From an uncultured Eubacteriales bacterium (GTDB lineage Bacteria; Bacillota; Clostridia; Oscillospirales; Butyricicoccaceae): DNA of 27,940 nucleotides. Below, piece after piece: positions 7,830 through 16,673 of this stretch; positions within the stretch are counted from its first letter, which is position 1; every line of letters starts with the position of its first letter. The notes under the pieces are model-generated. The model worked only from the letters and a program-made list of their open reading frames with translations, made no database searches and was not told the origin of the DNA. The translations under genes were made by a program, and so were the position numbers. The DNA is taken from NCBI GenBank assembly GCA_910586105.1, contig CAJUGU010000045.1, positions 1 through 27,940 of the forward strand. The letters are read 5' to 3'.

Positions 7830-10800
7830 ATGAAATGGAATTGGGATTCGTATAGGAAACGTTGCGCAAGGTCGGATTATGTCCAGGGGGTCGAACTGTA
7901 TGAACAGGGATGGGTCAGCGAACTGGAGATCGAGATCGAGGACGGCGTCATGGAGGCGCGCTGCCTCGTAAAGGATCATCAGACATATGAGGTCAGCCTG
8001 ATCCAATACGACATGGCATATCAAAACCATTTGGAATGCTATTGCGGATGCGCATGTTTTCAAAACCGGGATAGCTGCAAGCACGTGACCGCCGCCCTTC
8101 TGGCCTGCAACGATCAGCAGGAGAAGGAACAGCGATACGGCGGGCCGGAACAGGAGCCTGCCCAGACGGCGGCAAAAGCCCCGGCGAAAGCGCCGACGGT
8201 GGTAAGCGACCGGCTGACGCAGGCGCTGCTGGAAACCTATCGGGAGCAGGCGGGCGGGCGCGCGCTGGAGCGGCGCGCCCGCCTGCTCCCACGGCTGCGG
8301 TACCAGTACCGGCAGGGATACCCGAGCCTGAGCCTTCAGGTCGGGTTTGACCGGCTCTACGTCGTCCGGGATGTGATGGAATTCCTTCGGATGGTGCAGC
8401 GGAAGCAGACCCACAGTTATGGCAAGGGGCTGACGCTTTACCATGGCCTGGAACAGTTCGACGAGCCGTCTCAGGCGCTGATCCGCCTGCTGATGGATCA
8501 ATTTGAGGAATTCCGCTCGCGCCTTGCGGGCGGCTGGGTCTATGCCGGCTATTATGGTTCCGCCAGCTCCAAAAACGAGATCGTTTTAACGGGCAGCGGC
8601 TTTGACCGGTTCTTTGAGATGATGTGCGGGAAGGGCCTGCAGGACGCAGCCTCCGGCAGCCGGTCGGTCTTCCTGGAATACGGAGACCCGCCAGTCAGCC
8701 TGACGCTCCAGCCGCGAGGCAGCGTTGCGGAAATGACGATCGAGGTCCCGGAGGACCTCGACTTTTTCGGCAGTATGGACGCCCTGTACGCCCGGTCGAC
8801 GGACCGCATCCTGAAATGCAGCGACCGCTTCCGGGAAAAGGTCTATCCGCTGGCGTCGCAGGCGGGACGGGAAATGCGGATCGCGCTGCACGACCTGCCG
8901 ACCTTCTGCAGCTGCGTTCTGCCGGAGATCGGGGACGATGTCGAAATCGACGACCCGGGCGCGCTGCTGCAGGAATACGGTCCGGACGAATGCACCGTCT
9001 GCTTTTATTTCGATATCGAGGACGACGTTTTGATGCTGCGCCTCAAGTTTCGCTACAACGGGCAGGAGATCGACAGCGGCGTGCCGCCGTCGAAAACGCC
9101 GCAGCTCCGGCGCAGCATCCGCAACGAGCAGGAGGCGGAGAACCTGGCGCGCCGCAAGTTCCTGCATCGCGCGGGGTATTTCTATCTGGAAGGCGACGAC
9201 GCCGTCTTTGATTTCCTCAGCGAGGAGCTGCCGCGCTGGCACGAGCTGGGGGAGGTCTATGTCACCGACCGCCTGCGCGGCAAGCGCATCCAGCCGGTGG
9301 GCAGCAGCGTCGGGGTCTCGCTCTCCGGCGGGACGCTGCTGCTGGAGCTGGATACCGGCGGCTTCCCGCTGGAGGAGCTGGAAGCGCTTTATCAGAGCCT
9401 GCTGAGCAAGCGCCGTTATCACCGCCTGACGGACGGGCGCTATCTGGCGCTCGACGGCTCCCCCTGTGAAAAGCTGGCGGAGCTGACGCATATGCTCCAG
9501 CTCCCGGTGGACGAGCTGAAAAAGGGGCAGATCGCAATGCCGGCCTTCCGCGGGCTCTATCTGGACGAGGTGCTGAAGGACGAAAACGGCGTGCAGGTCC
9601 ACCGGGACCGCCAGTTCCGCGCCATGGTGCGCAACTTCAAGGCGGTCGCGGAGAGCGACTATCAGGCGCCGGAGACGATAGAGCGCGTGCTGCGCCCCTA
9701 TCAGAAGGTGGGCTTCTACTGGCTGAAAACGCTGGAAAGCTGCGGGTTCGGCGGCATCCTTGCGGACGAGATGGGGCTTGGCAAAACGATACAGGTCATT
9801 GCCTTCCTGCTCACGGTGCGGCGGGAGACGGTGGGCGCGCCAAGCCTGATCGTCTGCCCTGCGTCGCTCATCCTCAACTGGGGGGACGAGCTGGCGCGGT
9901 TCGCGCCGGAGCTGCGGACGCTGCTGCTGATGGGGACGGCGGCGGAGCGCAAACGGCTGCTCGCCGAAAACGGCGGAGACGCGGACGTCTGGGTCACATC
10001 CTATGAACTGCTGCGGCAGGATATTGAGCGGTATGCGGAGCAGCCGTTTTACTGCTGCGTCCTGGATGAAGGCCAGCATGTCAAGAACCGTTCGACGCTG
10101 GCGTCGAAGGCGGTCAAGCGGATCGACGCAAAGCAGCGGTTTGTGCTGACCGGCACCCCGATCGAGAACCGTCTCAGCGAGCTGTGGAACCTGTTTGATT
10201 TCCTGATGCCGGGGTATCTGTTCACCCACGGCCAGTTTGTGGACAAGCTGGAAAAGCCGGTCGTCAAAAGCGGCGATCAGGCGGCGGCGGCGCAGCTCCG
10301 CAGGCTGGTGCAGCCCTTCCTGCTGCGCCGCTTGAAGCGGGACGTGCTGCGCGAGCTGCCGCCCAAGATCGAGCATATCCGGCGCATCCCGCTGTCGGAG
10401 GAGGAGCGGAAGGTCTATTTTGCCGCCGCCGCCGCCGCGCGGAAGTCGCTGGAGGGCGGGGAGCAGGGCAAGCTGGCGGTGCTGGCTGCGCTGACCCGGC
10501 TGCGGCAGATCTGCTGCGCGCCGGAGCTGTGCTTCGAGAACTACACCGGCGGTTCGAGCAAACTGGAGGCGTGCCTGGAGCTGTGCGCAGGCATGGTCGA
10601 AAACGGCCACCAGATCCTGCTGTTCTCGCAGTTCACCGCCATGCTGGAACTGCTGCGCGCGCGGCTGGACAAAATGCGCATCCGCAGCTTTACCCTGCAA
10701 GGCTCAACGCCCAAGCAGGAGCGCGCGCGTCTCGTGAAGGCGTTCAACGCCGGGGAAGCGCCGGTCTTCCTGATCTCGTTAAAAGCGGGCGGGGTTGGGC

Positions 10801-11063
10801 TGAACCTGACGGCGGCGGATGTGGTGATCCATTACGACCCGTGGTGGAACCTTGCGGCGCAGGAGCAGGCGACCGACCGGGCGCACCGGATCGGGCAGCA
10901 ATCGCACGTACAGGTATATAAACTGATCGCGCAGGACAGCATCGAGGAACGGATCCTCGACCTGCAATCGAAAAAGGCGGCGCTGATGGAGACGATTTCC
11001 GACGACGACGGCGGCGCGTCGATCCTTGAGATGTCGCGGGAAGACCTGCTGGCGCTGCTTTGA
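7830..11063 (+). CDS. SWIM zinc-finger SNF2 family DNA/RNA translocase
   Basis: A 1077-aa SWI2/SNF2 ATPase. The N-terminus has a SWIM zinc finger, C72-x-C74...C83-x-H85 (CYCGCACFQNRDSCKH, 70-85). A middle region (about 120-600) corresponds to the bacterial SNF2-associated region. The helicase core follows: DEMGLGKT (646-653, Walker A), DEGQ (746-749, motif II), LTGTPIENRLSELWNLFDF (motif III and following), and ATDRAHRIGQ near residue 1020 (motif VI). SNF2 proteins use ATP to move on double-stranded DNA or displace proteins such as RNA polymerase; this bacterial subgroup has no firm role. Length and domain order are typical of Firmicute members. ATG 7830 follows GGGAG. No methylase or DISARM/other defence partner is adjacent, so a housekeeping role is as likely as defence. 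Confidence 0.93.
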   Translation: MKWNWDSYRKRCARSDYVQGVELYEQGWVSELEIEIEDGVMEARCLVKDHQTYEVSLIQYDMAYQNHLECYCGCACFQNRDSCKHVTAALLACNDQQEKEQRYGGPEQEPAQTAAKAPAKAPTVVSDRLTQALLETYREQAGGRALERRARLLPRLRYQYRQGYPSLSLQVGFDRLYVVRDVMEFLRMVQRKQTHSYGKGLTLYHGLEQFDEPSQALIRLLMDQFEEFRSRLAGGWVYAGYYGSASSKNEIVLTGSGFDRFFEMMCGKGLQDAASGSRSVFLEYGDPPVSLTLQPRGSVAEMTIEVPEDLDFFGSMDALYARSTDRILKCSDRFREKVYPLASQAGREMRIALHDLPTFCSCVLPEIGDDVEIDDPGALLQEYGPDECTVCFYFDIEDDVLMLRLKFRYNGQEIDSGVPPSKTPQLRRSIRNEQEAENLARRKFLHRAGYFYLEGDDAVFDFLSEELPRWHELGEVYVTDRLRGKRIQPVGSSVGVSLSGGTLLLELDTGGFPLEELEALYQSLLSKRRYHRLTDGRYLALDGSPCEKLAELTHMLQLPVDELKKGQIAMPAFRGLYLDEVLKDENGVQVHRDRQFRAMVRNFKAVAESDYQAPETIERVLRPYQKVGFYWLKTLESCGFGGILADEMGLGKTIQVIAFLLTVRRETVGAPSLIVCPASLILNWGDELARFAPELRTLLLMGTAAERKRLLAENGGDADVWVTSYELLRQDIERYAEQPFYCCVLDEGQHVKNRSTLASKAVKRIDAKQRFVLTGTPIENRLSELWNLFDFLMPGYLFTHGQFVDKLEKPVVKSGDQAAAAQLRRLVQPFLLRRLKRDVLRELPPKIEHIRRIPLSEEERKVYFAAAAAARKSLEGGEQGKLAVLAALTRLRQICCAPELCFENYTGGSSKLEACLELCAGMVENGHQILLFSQFTAMLELLRARLDKMRIRSFTLQGSTPKQERARLVKAFNAGEAPVFLISLKAGGVGLNLTAADVVIHYDPWWNLAAQEQATDRAHRIGQQSHVQVYKLIAQDSIEERILDLQSKKAALMETISDDDGGASILEMSREDLLALL

Positions 11064-11130
11064 GCGCCGGCCTGTGCGGCGGCGCGGCTCCCGATGGGGA
11101 GGGGTTTCGCCTGCGGATATTGCACGATAA

Positions 11131-11172
11131 CAAGCGCCCCCTGCGAGCATTGGTTTTCGCAGGGGGCGCTTG
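11131..11172. terminator. Bidirectional 16-bp hairpin between convergent genes
   Basis: Arms CAAGCGCCCCCTGCGA (11131-11146) and its exact complement (11157-11172) flank a 10-nt loop. It lies between the SNF2 stop and the stop of the convergent HAD gene, so it can end transcription from both sides. No long T run follows on either strand. Confidence 0.8.
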
Positions 11173-11226
11173 CTTGTGCGGTTCGGGTTTGTAAAAGCCG
11201 ATGGCGGCGTTGGGAAAGGGCGGCGT

Positions 11227-11877
11227 TCATTGACGGTTCATCCAGTCCCAGACCTCGCCGAGCGAAGGAAGCGCGGCGGCGGCGGTGCGCAATGCCGTAT
11301 CTACCGGCGGCGCGATATCGGGGATACAGACTGCCGTCATGCCTGCATTTTTGGCGGCAAGCAGCCCGTTGGCGGAGTCTTCCAGCACAAGGCAGCCCGC
11401 GGGCGGCGTGTCCAGCCGCTTCGCCGCTGCAAGGAAACCGTCGGGCGCGGGCTTGGATCGTCCGATCAGATCCGCGCCGACGAGCGCGTCCAGATAGCCG
11501 CGCAGCCCGGAAAGCTCGAGATAGCGTTCGATCTGCGCTGTGGCGCTGGCGGAGGCGACGGCTGTATGGATACCGGCTTGCCGGAGCTGCTTCAGCAGAC
11601 CGGCGAGCCCGGGCTTGACCGGTACGCCGTCCCGATCGATCGAGGCCGCAACGTTGGCGTTGCGTATCTTCCGCGCCTCCCAATAGGGGAAATCACGGCC
11701 GAACGCTTCCCAAAAGACCTGTGCGCTGGCTTCGGGAGCCGCGCCACGGATCCGGGAAAGCACGGCTTCGCCGATCTCCACGCCGTAGTGTTCTCCGACC
11801 GCGCGCCAAGCCTGTTTTGCAAGGCGTTCGGTGTCGAACATCAGCCCATCCATATCGAAAATAACTGCTTGAAACAT
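11227..11877 (-). CDS. HAD-superfamily phosphatase, beta-phosphoglucomutase-like
   Basis: A 216-aa haloacid dehalogenase hydrolase. ATG 11877 is chosen because GGAGGG precedes it at normal spacing; the open frame further upstream runs through repeat DNA. Motif I is DMDGLMFDTE (nucleophile D8, acid D10), motif II VASAS (S109/S111), motif III K142 in SKPAPDGF, motif IV E166-D167 in LEDSANG. Residues about 15-80 are a helical C1 cap as in the YcjU/beta-PGM/GPH subgroup, which acts on small sugar phosphates. The Asp after the first motif (DMD) is kept, so phosphatase or phosphomutase are both possible; the substrate cannot be read from sequence. It lies downstream of the yiaK unit but is separated by repeats and has its own -10 box. 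Confidence 0.88.
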   Translation of the reverse strand: MFQAVIFDMDGLMFDTERLAKQAWRAVGEHYGVEIGEAVLSRIRGAAPEASAQVFWEAFGRDFPYWEARKIRNANVAASIDRDGVPVKPGLAGLLKQLRQAGIHTAVASASATAQIERYLELSGLRGYLDALVGADLIGRSKPAPDGFLAAAKRLDTPPAGCLVLEDSANGLLAAKNAGMTAVCIPDIAPPVDTALRTAAAALPSLGEVWDWMNRQ

Positions 11878-11910
11878 CGTGGATCCCTCCTTGAAGGTCG
11901 TTTCCATTTG

Positions 11911-11916
11911 ATTATA
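11911..11916 (-). promoter_or_regulatory. -10 box (TATAAT) of the HAD gene
   Basis: On the minus strand a perfect TATAAT lies about 33 bp upstream of the ATG. The -35 region (TTCCCT-like) is weak. Confidence 0.45.
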
Positions 11917-11976
11917 GAACAGCGGCGGGGAAAAGGGAAGCCTGACCGCCGTATTTTTTCGCCGCTGTGATATCCC

Positions 11977-12092
11977 CCGTCCCGCCCGCAGGCGGAAATG
12001 GGAGTCCAGAGGGGCGAGCCCCTCTGGCGCTGCCCCGCGAAGGGGCCGGGATTCCAAAGGGCAGAGCCCTTTGGCGCCGCCCGCGGAGGGCA
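11977..12092. repeat. Composite palindromic repeat element (minus orientation)
   Basis: Read on the minus strand, the order is palindrome AAAGGGC-TCT-GCCCTTT (12054-12074 with flanking CC/GG), then GGCCCCTTCGCGGGGC, then a variant palindrome with arms CCAGAGGGGC/GCCCCTCTGG (12006-12027), then ACTCCC and CGCCTGCGGGCG. The order matches the copy at 26318-26430 and resembles 4343-4456. It fills the gap between yiaK and the HAD gene. Confidence 0.85.
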
Positions 12093-12098
12093 TAACGC

Positions 12099-12135
12099 GG
12101 CTGCGCCGCCGACCCTTTGGGACAGCGGCGCAGCC
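12099..12135 (-). terminator. 11-bp stem hairpin after yiaK
   Basis: Arms GGCTGCGCCGC (12099-12109) and GCGGCGCAGCC (12125-12135) pair perfectly around a 15-nt loop that itself contains a degenerate CCAAAGGG-type palindrome. It lies 21 nt past the yiaK stop and probably ends the tctCBA-yiaK transcript. It has no T tract. Confidence 0.6.
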
Positions 12136-12155
12136 AGGTATATGTTATAGGAGAA

Positions 12156-13160
12156 TTACAGCGATTCGATTTGCTGCCAGACCTCTTCCAGCACCGGGAT
12201 GCCGTTTGCCCGATTTTCCGCTCGCGTCGCAAGCTCCAGTTCGCCCGGATACAGGATCTTGCCGCCTTCACGCGTCGGCGTCGCCGTCTTGATGTCCGAT
12301 ACGACCCGCTCAATGATCTCGTCCGTCAGCGCCGCCGTCTGCATATGGCGCGGGTCAACCGCGATCATAACCTGCGACAGCCCGACTTCCTCCGTGTACT
12401 TGCGGCCGATGTCTGTCACCGTGTTGCCGCCCGAGAGCACCGCCGCGACCAGATCCAGCGCGATCGAAAGCCCGCTGCCCTTCCAGTAACCGATGGTGAG
12501 CGCCCGTCCCGTCTTTTCGATCTCCGCCGGGTCGGTCGTCGGATTGCCGTTTGTGTCAAAACCCCCCGGTACCGGCAGCTGCTCGCCCTTCATGCGCGCC
12601 ATCTCGATTTTGCCAAAGGCAAATTGGCTCATAGCGCAGTCAATGACGATGTGCCTGCCCCCGCTCTGCGGGATGCTGATAATAAACGGGTTGTTGCCGA
12701 TCTTCGGCTCGATCCCGCCCCAGGCCGGGGTGTTCGGCATGGTGTTCGTCCAGCAGATACCGACGCATCCCTGATCCGCCGCCTGCCAGCCATAAGCGCC
12801 GCCGCGCATCCAGTGGTTCGTGTTGCCGATCGCGACAACGCCGATCCCGTGTTCATGCGCCAGCTCGCAGGCCCGGTCCATCGCCAGCTTGGCGTTCGCG
12901 TTGCCAAGCCCCATATGGCCGTCCCAGCGCTCGAAGCCGCCGGCCGCCGCAACGCATTCCGGCGTGGCCTTGCCGTCGACAACGCCCTTGTCGATATAGC
13001 GGATTACGCGCGGAAAGCGGTTTACGCCGTGGCTGTATACGCCGTCTAAACTGGTCTGCGCGAAGTTTTCCGCGGCTGCATGCGCGATCACCGGGTCGAC
13101 GCCGCGCCCAAGCAGGATGCTTTCAAATTTTTCGAGGAGTTTTTCATATTGGATCGTCAT
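12156..13160 (-). CDS. yiaK: 2,3-diketo-L-gulonate reductase-like dehydrogenase (YiaK)
   Basis: A 334-aa NAD(P)H-dependent oxidoreductase of the Ldh2/YlbC-type malate/L-lactate dehydrogenase family. The start is ATG 13160 with AGAGG nine bases upstream. It matches E. coli YiaK strongly in remembered key stretches: GVYSHGVNRFPR with the catalytic His at the same position (H44), NHWMRGGAYGWQAA, GICWTN and GYWKGSGLSIALD. YiaK reduces 2,3-diketo-L-gulonate to 3-keto-L-gulonate in ascorbate-type breakdown. The gene is last in a unit with tctC, tctB and tctA (17 bp after tctA), whereas in E. coli yiaK is paired with a TRAP transporter (YiaMNO). Other family members act on malate, ureidoglycolate or cyclic imino acids, so the exact substrate is inferred. 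Confidence 0.85.
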   Translation of the reverse strand: MTIQYEKLLEKFESILLGRGVDPVIAHAAAENFAQTSLDGVYSHGVNRFPRVIRYIDKGVVDGKATPECVAAAGGFERWDGHMGLGNANAKLAMDRACELAHEHGIGVVAIGNTNHWMRGGAYGWQAADQGCVGICWTNTMPNTPAWGGIEPKIGNNPFIISIPQSGGRHIVIDCAMSQFAFGKIEMARMKGEQLPVPGGFDTNGNPTTDPAEIEKTGRALTIGYWKGSGLSIALDLVAAVLSGGNTVTDIGRKYTEEVGLSQVMIAVDPRHMQTAALTDEIIERVVSDIKTATPTREGGKILYPGELELATRAENRANGIPVLEEVWQQIESL

Positions 13161-13177
13161 GGTGTGCAACCTCTTTC

Positions 13178-14683
13178 TCAGGATTTTTTCAGTTTGGATT
13201 TCAGGCTCTGGTATACGGGCGTCTGGCTGAACATCGTGAAGAAGATCAGCAGCAGCACGATGATCGAGATCGGGCGGGAGACGAACGGCGCAAAGCTGCC
13301 CTGCGAAGCCTGAAGCGCACGGCGGAAGTTGGAATCCGCCATATTGCCGAGGATCAGGCCCAGCACGATCGGCGCCGCCGGGATCTTGAGCTTGGTGAAG
13401 AAGTATCCGATCACGCCGAAGATGAACATGATCGTCAGGTCAAACAGATTGACGTTCAGCGCGTATGCTCCGATGATGGAGAGCACGCCGACCACCGGCA
13501 TCAGGATGAAGAAGGGGACGCGCAGCAGTTTGGGCGCGATCTGGCAGATCGCCCAGCCGGAAAAGCGCATCAGGAAGCTGGCAAGCAGCAGCAGCGCCGC
13601 CATATAGGGGATGAACTCGGGCTGGTCGAAGGTGAGCATCGGGCCGGGACGGATGCCGTGCAGCTGGAGCGCGCCCAGCAGCACCGCCGACGGGGGCGAA
13701 CCCGGAATCGCAAGGCTCAGCAGCGGGATCAGCGCGCCGCCGATCGCGGCGTTGTTCGCGCATTCGCTCGAAATGATGCCTTCAAAAGAGCCCTTGCCAA
13801 ACTTTTCCGGCTCCTTCGAGCTGCGGCGCGCCGTGTCGTAGGACAGCCACGCCGCCACGTCTTCGCCGACGCCCGGGATCGCGCCGACCGCCGTACCGAT
13901 CAGGCCCGACCGGCAGATATTGGGCAGGTTGCTGCGCACCATGCCCAGAATGCTGATCTTCATCTTCTGCTCGCCGCTCACGTCCGCCGATTCCGCCGAC
14001 GTGCCCTTGGAGAGGTTTTCAAAGATATTCGGAAGGCCAAACAGGCCGATCATGGCGGGGACGAAGGCAATGCCCGCGTACAGCGCGACATTGTTGTAAG
14101 TAAAGCGCGGGACGCTGAACAGCTCTTCATAGCCGACGCAGGAGAGCGCAAGCCCGAAGAAACCGGCGATCCAGCCCTTGAGCGGGCTGCCTTCGGTGGT
14201 CAGCGTGCCGCAGATGGTCACGCCGAAGATCGCAAGCAGCGCGAATTCGTGGCTGGCGAACAGCAGCGCCACGTCCTGAAGCGTCGGGGTCAGGAACGCG
14301 AGGAACACCATGCCGATCAGCGTGCCGATGAAGGACGCGATCGTAACGGTCGAAAGCGCTTCGCGCCCCAGCCCGCGTTTGGCGAGCGGGTAGCCGTCCA
14401 GCGTGGTCGCGGCGGCGCTGCCCGTGCCGGGGATACCGATGAGCGTCGCCGAGATCGAGCCGCCGTAAATACCGCCGACGTAAATGCCGATCAGGACGAT
14501 CATAGCCATATCCTGCGGCATGGTATAGGTCAGCCCGGCAAGCAGCGCAATGCCCATTGTGGCCGAAAGCCCGGGCAGCGCGCCGATCAGGATACCGCCG
14601 CAGGTGGAGACCAGCAGCAGGATCAGGTTGAACGGGGTCGCGAGCTGGAGCAGCGACTGCCCCATTTGCAGTAAAGTAGACAT
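13178..14683 (-). CDS. tctA: Tripartite tricarboxylate transporter large permease TctA
   Basis: A 501-aa integral membrane protein with about a dozen hydrophobic segments. It is the large subunit of the TTT system, which imports carboxylates by ion symport with a periplasmic or lipoprotein-bound receptor. The TctA signature is near residues 80-105: GIPGTGSAAATTLDGYPLAKRG. The duplicated-half signature appears again around 330 (IPGSPPSAVLLGALQLHG). ATG 14683 follows GGAGG. It sits 16 bp downstream of tctB and 17 bp upstream of yiaK, so the reductase is probably made with the transporter. Confidence 0.95.
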   Translation of the reverse strand: MSTLLQMGQSLLQLATPFNLILLLVSTCGGILIGALPGLSATMGIALLAGLTYTMPQDMAMIVLIGIYVGGIYGGSISATLIGIPGTGSAAATTLDGYPLAKRGLGREALSTVTIASFIGTLIGMVFLAFLTPTLQDVALLFASHEFALLAIFGVTICGTLTTEGSPLKGWIAGFFGLALSCVGYEELFSVPRFTYNNVALYAGIAFVPAMIGLFGLPNIFENLSKGTSAESADVSGEQKMKISILGMVRSNLPNICRSGLIGTAVGAIPGVGEDVAAWLSYDTARRSSKEPEKFGKGSFEGIISSECANNAAIGGALIPLLSLAIPGSPPSAVLLGALQLHGIRPGPMLTFDQPEFIPYMAALLLLASFLMRFSGWAICQIAPKLLRVPFFILMPVVGVLSIIGAYALNVNLFDLTIMFIFGVIGYFFTKLKIPAAPIVLGLILGNMADSNFRRALQASQGSFAPFVSRPISIIVLLLIFFTMFSQTPVYQSLKSKLKKS

Positions 14684-14699
14684 CTTCGTTCCTCCTTCC

Positions 14700-15212
14700 T
14701 TATGGCAGCGGGATCTTCGCGAAGTTGCTGAAGCCGTAACCGATGACGAAGCTCAGCGCCGCGCTGATGAGCACGATCTTCCAGATTGCGAAGCCCCTGG
14801 GGCGGAAATAGGTCATGGTACCGAACAGGTAGAGGAACGTCGCGGCCTCATAGGGGAGACGGAACGGCCCGATCTGAAGCCCCAGCAGAACGAAAACATA
14901 GATTGCAAGCGAGGCGACTGAGATCACCAGCCGCAGGAAGGCGCTGCTTTTGAAATACGCCTTGATCGCGGCGATATCCGCGGGGGCAATCTGCCAGCCG
15001 CTGCGGTTCTGCCAAAGGTAAATGAGCAACCAGACCAGCAGCAGGAAGCCGATCACTTTGGGGAACAGGCTGGGGGAATCATACCACTGCGCGGTCGAAA
15101 TGTTCTGGATCAGGAAGGCCGCGATCAGGTAGACGGCGGCAAAGACGGACATTGCGAGCGCGCCCCAGAAATTCAGCTGCTGCTCACGGCGCTTCTCGTT
15201 GTTTTCATGCAT
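14700..15212 (-). CDS. tctB: Tripartite tricarboxylate transporter small subunit TctB
   Basis: A 170-aa membrane protein with hydrophobic segments at about 16-36, 51-67, 91-113, 120-134 and 143-162, fitting the TctB fold. TctB is the poorly conserved small subunit that pairs with TctA. Position between tctC and tctA supports the call more than sequence does. ATG 15212 follows AGAGAGG. The 158-bp gap to tctC upstream is GC-rich and can fold. Confidence 0.88.
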   Translation of the reverse strand: MHENNEKRREQQLNFWGALAMSVFAAVYLIAAFLIQNISTAQWYDSPSLFPKVIGFLLLVWLLIYLWQNRSGWQIAPADIAAIKAYFKSSAFLRLVISVASLAIYVFVLLGLQIGPFRLPYEAATFLYLFGTMTYFRPRGFAIWKIVLISAALSFVIGYGFSNFAKIPLP

Positions 15213-15370
15213 GGGTTTGCACCTCTCTCTGAAAAATCATGGTTGGAAGGGCGGAGGCTCCCGGCAAGGGGCCTCCGGCAGGACGGGAAGCGCCGGACCG
15301 GGGCCGGCCCTCCGCCGTCAGGCGGCGGTTTGGGGAAGGCGGCCCGATCGGGCGTTCCGGGAGGCTTGCG
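15213..15370 (-). other. tctC-tctB intergenic region with small hairpins
   Basis: This gap is GC-rich and self-complementary in places, for example CCGCC-GTCA-GGCGG (15312-15325) and a GGCCGGCC core (15302-15309). An RNA fold between a binding-protein gene and its permease genes often keeps the binding protein at higher level; here that is inferred only. No gene seen. Confidence 0.35.
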
Positions 15371-16438
15371 TTACGGGTGCCCGATGCCGAACTGGGACGG
15401 GTCTTCCGGCGCGACTTCCGCGTCGAACAGCGCCCAGGAATATACCTGCTCCTGCTCCGCGGCCAGCGCCTGCGCCTCTTCGCCGTACAGGCCGAGGGTG
15501 TTGTAGTTGCCGTCGGCAAGGGCGGTCTTCACGGTGTCGCTTTCCATGCAGGCCTTGAAGGCTTCTTCATAAGCGGCGCGCACGTCGTCCGGGCAGTCGT
15601 TGGGGATCGCAAGGCCGATGCACTGAAGCGGCTGCTTGTAATCGGCGAAGGAGGGGAGCGCGTCGGTGATCGCGGGGATTGTGCCAAAGCCTTCGATTTC
15701 GGCGGGTTCGGTCTCGATCATGGCGAGCGGGACGAGCTTACCGGCGAGGATGTATTCGAGCTGTTCGGAAAGGCCGGTCACAACGTATTCGACCTCGCCG
15801 GAAAGCGCGGCGGTCTGGCTGGGGACGCTGCCTTCATAGTTCAGGCGGTTAAAGGTGATACCGGCGGCGTCCGCGAACAAGGAAGCCTTGAGGCTCCAGA
15901 CGCTGCCGCCGGTGCCGGAAGCCATATTGATGGTCTTGGATTTGGAAGCGGCGATCAGGTCGTCGATGTTCGCGTAGGGCGAACCCGCCGGGACGCTCAG
16001 GACGGCGGTCGTGTTCATGACGGGCATCAGATCCCAGGCGGTCGGCGCCTGGTCGAATACGCCCATTGCGCGCTGGCTGAATACCGCTTCGGAGAAGCCG
16101 AGGATGGACATCCCGTCATGCGCGTTGTTCCAGACGGTGCCCGCCGCGACGCCGCCCGAGCCGCCGGGCTGGTTGACGACCTGCACCGTGGCGCCCCAGT
16201 AATCGCCGAGCGCCTGCGCCATTGCGCGGTCGCAGTAGTCGGTCGCGCCGCCCGCGGCGGAAACGCAGTAGATGGTAACGGTGCTGGACGGCTTCCAGCC
16301 GTCCCCTGATGCGGAAGCGCTTCCGCTGTTCCCGCCCGAGGAGGCGTTCCCATCGTTCCCGGAGCTGCCCGAGCAGCCGGACAGCAGCATAGCGGCGGCC
16401 AATACGGTCGTGATAAACCCAAATACCTTCTTTTTCAT
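15371..16438 (-). CDS. tctC: TTT substrate-binding lipoprotein TctC (Bug family)
   Basis: A 355-aa extracytoplasmic receptor of the tripartite tricarboxylate transporter. Residues 1-21 form a lipoprotein signal peptide with lipobox L-S-G-C (Cys22), then a Ser/Gly/Asn linker to about residue 45. The mature part has Bug family hallmarks: a beta-strand and loop AAGGATDYCDRAMAQALG, then VVNQPGGSGGVAAG, which bind the carboxylate. ATG 16438 follows AAAGGAGAG. It is the first gene of the tctC-tctB-tctA-yiaK unit, behind a consensus promoter with a LacI-type operator. With YiaK in the unit, a sugar acid such as a ketogulonate or uronate is a plausible ligand (inference). Confidence 0.94.
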   Translation of the reverse strand: MKKKVFGFITTVLAAAMLLSGCSGSSGNDGNASSGGNSGSASASGDGWKPSSTVTIYCVSAAGGATDYCDRAMAQALGDYWGATVQVVNQPGGSGGVAAGTVWNNAHDGMSILGFSEAVFSQRAMGVFDQAPTAWDLMPVMNTTAVLSVPAGSPYANIDDLIAASKSKTINMASGTGGSVWSLKASLFADAAGITFNRLNYEGSVPSQTAALSGEVEYVVTGLSEQLEYILAGKLVPLAMIETEPAEIEGFGTIPAITDALPSFADYKQPLQCIGLAIPNDCPDDVRAAYEEAFKACMESDTVKTALADGNYNTLGLYGEEAQALAAEQEQVYSWALFDAEVAPEDPSQFGIGHP

Positions 16439-16469
16439 TGCTTTACTCTCCTTTATGTCGTTTTGGCTC

Positions 16470-16522
16470 TTGTAAAAGCGCTTTCATTGATTTCATTATA
16501 CATTTTTTCGCGAAATTGTCAA
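16470..16522 (-). promoter_or_regulatory. tctC promoter with LacI-type operator at start site
   Basis: On the minus strand TTGACA (16517-16522), a 16-bp spacer and TATAAT (16495-16500) form a full consensus promoter. Just downstream lies an operator (16470-16487; + strand TTGTAAAAGCGCTTTCAT) with the CG-centred AAAGCGCTTT palindrome of the LacI/CcpA family. A repressor bound there would cover the start of transcription. CcpA (cre) binding is an alternative to the local LacI protein. Confidence 0.82.
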
Positions 16523-16612
16523 TAAGCAGTTTGTGAAAAAAACGAATTTTCGGCCTTTACAACAGTTTTTGCGGGTGATACTTGTATAATTTAAACAATG
16601 AAAAACGGCGCT

Positions 16613-16630
16613 TTGTAAAAACGCTTTTAT
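16613..16630. promoter_or_regulatory. Second LacI-type operator upstream of tctC
   Basis: TTGTAAAAACGCTTTTAT matches the start-site operator at 16 of 18 bases in the same orientation, 143 bp away. It lies between the lacI stop and the tctC promoter. Paired sites at this spacing suggest repression by looping. Confidence 0.65.
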
Positions 16631-16673
16631 GTTTGGGCGCGAAAAAGCGGCGCCAAAGCGCCGCTTCTGGTTT

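Noticed and set aside
8586..10700. Minus-strand open frame of 704 codons opposite the SNF2 gene
   Set aside because: It is Arg/Gln/Leu/His-rich low-complexity translation with no domain, antisense to a well-conserved gene; long antisense frames are common at high GC.
7830..11063. SNF2 gene as part of a DISARM or other defence island
   Set aside because: No methyltransferase, phospholipase, DUF1998 or other defence partner is adjacent; neighbours are housekeeping genes.
11878..12093. N-terminal extension of the HAD gene
   Set aside because: The extra residues are translated repeat DNA; the HAD fold begins at ATG 11877, which has a good ribosome binding site.
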